Source: JBGLNJ01 sp964353405 (GTDB lineage Bacteria; Chloroflexota; Anaerolineae; Fen-1058). Taken from it: a DNA stretch of 14,324 nucleotides. The translations under genes and the position numbers were made by a program. The notes below the pieces were generated by a model. The model had not been told where the DNA came from. It worked only from the letters and a program-made list of their open reading frames with translations, and made no database searches. Positions 13,443 through 14,324 of this stretch are shown piece after piece. How positions within the stretch are numbered: the first letter of the stretch is position 1; each line of letters begins with the position of its first letter. The stretch is from contig CAYGWJ010000162.1 in the NCBI GenBank assembly GCA_964353405.1, positions 1 to 14,324 of the forward strand, written 5' to 3'.

Positions 13443-14185
13443 CCAGGGGTGGGGGCGTGCGCTCCGGCCTCGAATGGCACACGCAAGGCTCGGGCAAGAC
13501 GTTGACGATGATCGTGGCGGCGCATCAACTGCGCCGGGAGATGTCGGCCAAGGGCGAGAATCCGACATTATTGATCGTGGTGGACCGGCGCGAGCTGGAA
13601 GGCCAGATGAAGCAAAATCTGGAAGCGTTCGGGTTTCCGGCCGTCGAGCGCGCCAGGAACAAGCAGCACTTGTACGAGCTGCTGGCGGGCGACTATCGCG
13701 GGCTGATCGTGACGCTGATTCACAAGTTCGACCGGATGCCCAAGAACATGAGCAAGCGGCGCAACATTGTGGTGCAGATTGACGAGGCGCATCGCTCGCA
13801 AGAGGGCGACCTGGCGACGTATATGTGGGCGGCGCTGCCGAATGCGTTTTACTTTGGCTACACGAGCACGCCGGTGGACAAGGCCGGCGTGGCGAGCATC
13901 GAGGCGCTGAACAAGCTGCTGGACAAGGCCGACAAGCTCAAGGCGGTGATGAAAGCGCCTGATCGTGTGCGCCAGATCGCTGAGCACGTCGCCAGGCATT
14001 TCAAGACAAACGTCGAGCCGCTAGAGTTCAAGGCGTTTGTCGTGGCGGTGGACCGCGAGGCGTGCGCGCTGTACAAGCAGGCGCTGGGCGAGTTTTTGCC
14101 GCACGAGTACAGCCAGGCGGTCTAAACGCCGTATCACAAGGATACAGGTCTCTTGCGCGAGCATCACCTGGAGGATGACGAAGAG

Positions 14186-14324
14186 ACATCTTTTATCGGC
14201 TGGCCAAACGCGCCGAGCGGCGGCATCAGCGGGATCGGGTACGTTGGCTGGGCATTGATGAAATCTCGCTCAAGAAGGGCCACCAGCAGTTTGCCTTGGT
14301 GCTGTCGGACCTGCAGCGTCACCG
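14186..14324 (+). pseudogene. ISL3-family transposase fragment, 5'-truncated, continues past window
   Basis: From about 14188 the frame reads IFYRLAKRAERRHQRDRVRW followed by LGIDEISLKKGHQQFALVLSDLQRHR. LGIDEISLKKGH with the first catalytic Asp is the ISL3 (IS204/IS1001/IS1096/IS1165) DDE signature. The zinc-finger and helix-turn-helix N-terminus normally found upstream is missing; the preceding bases are hsdR in another frame. The frame is open to the window edge, so the rest of the transposase may be intact. It is either a remnant of an insertion that deleted its own left end together with hsdR sequence, or part of a later rearrangement. Confidence 0.82.

Larger units (their letters stand above)
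12588..14185 (+). pseudogene. hsdR: Type I restriction endonuclease subunit HsdR, broken
   Basis: HsdR is the ATP-dependent translocase and nuclease of type I systems. Recognisable sequence begins LEQRDVQDALINYLIGIGW without a start codon, right at a truncated REP element. A frameshift lies near 12818-12826 (GCGGGGAAAAG, one base short) between RRLRVLPATMAG and KYLQALRGQW. From there the frame is open to TAA 14123. It includes VNGLPVCVVENK (nuclease region), the Walker A HTQGSGKTLTM, VVDRRELEGQ, the DEAH box QIDEAHRSQ and FYFGYTSTP. A 36-bp REP lies in frame at 12911 and a hairpin-coded insert LPSPVVLDGGGARGGG lies ahead of Walker A. TAA 14123 replaces the Tyr of the family's VYTPYHKD; the frame then runs on as TPYHKDTGLLREHHLEDDEE and stops matching at the transposase junction. 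The C-terminal third is absent. Non-functional. Confidence 0.9.

Noticed and set aside
10827..14125. TAA read as Tyr (alternative genetic code)
   Set aside because: aroH, the DAHP synthase gene and the oxidoreductase all end in TAA, and the R-M genes carry deletions and a frameshift that recoding would not explain.

Overview
This is a GC-rich bacterial chromosomal window, probably from a Chloroflexota (Anaerolineae-like) genome. That lineage is inferred from general resemblance: an AroH/type-I-beta DAHP synthase/TyrA/AroA cluster, a very large multi-GAF histidine kinase, and many short palindromic repeats. No rRNA or tRNA gene is visible to confirm it.

Left part (1-3668, minus strand): an aromatic amino acid operon reading aroH-type chorismate mutase, DAHP synthase, prephenate dehydrogenase, EPSP synthase (cut by the window edge). 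It starts at a good promoter (TTGACA, 17 bp, TAGAGT), followed at once by a 31-codon leader peptide containing the run FYFYSYFY. A hairpin overlaps the leader stop codon, and a strong terminator with a U-rich tail comes just before aroH. This is the layout of a Phe/Tyr ribosome-stalling attenuator and is the most interesting system in the window. Two near-identical 94-bp double-palindrome elements in opposite orientation flank the promoter-leader-aroH-DAHP synthase block. One separates DAHP synthase from tyrA, the other sits just upstream of the promoter.

Middle (3828-10656): a DinB-like gene with its own promoter and a small two-helix membrane protein form a plus-strand pair. It converges on a 1338-residue histidine kinase on the minus strand (N-terminal membrane helix, PDZ-like segment, about nine more helices, four GAF domains, HisKA, HATPase). 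The kinase promoter lies beside a six-copy 39-bp tandem array of hairpins, and beyond it run a Gfo/Idh/MocA oxidoreductase and a Met-rich one-helix protein.

Right part (10743-14324): the wreck of a type I restriction-modification locus. hsdM has an early TAA and has lost the central part that holds the SAM-binding motif. Its 3' end is fused to the last ~33 codons of hsdS. hsdR lacks its extreme N-terminus, is frameshifted, contains palindromic insertions and a TAA stop, and ends at a 5'-truncated ISL3-type transposase. Between hsdS and hsdR sits an intact-looking REP-associated tyrosine transposase (RAYT, Y1 type), with copies of a 36-bp double palindrome in front of it, inside it, just after it and inside hsdR. 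The overall picture is a genome colonised by several families of short palindromes. Several of these lie in coding sequence without breaking the frame.
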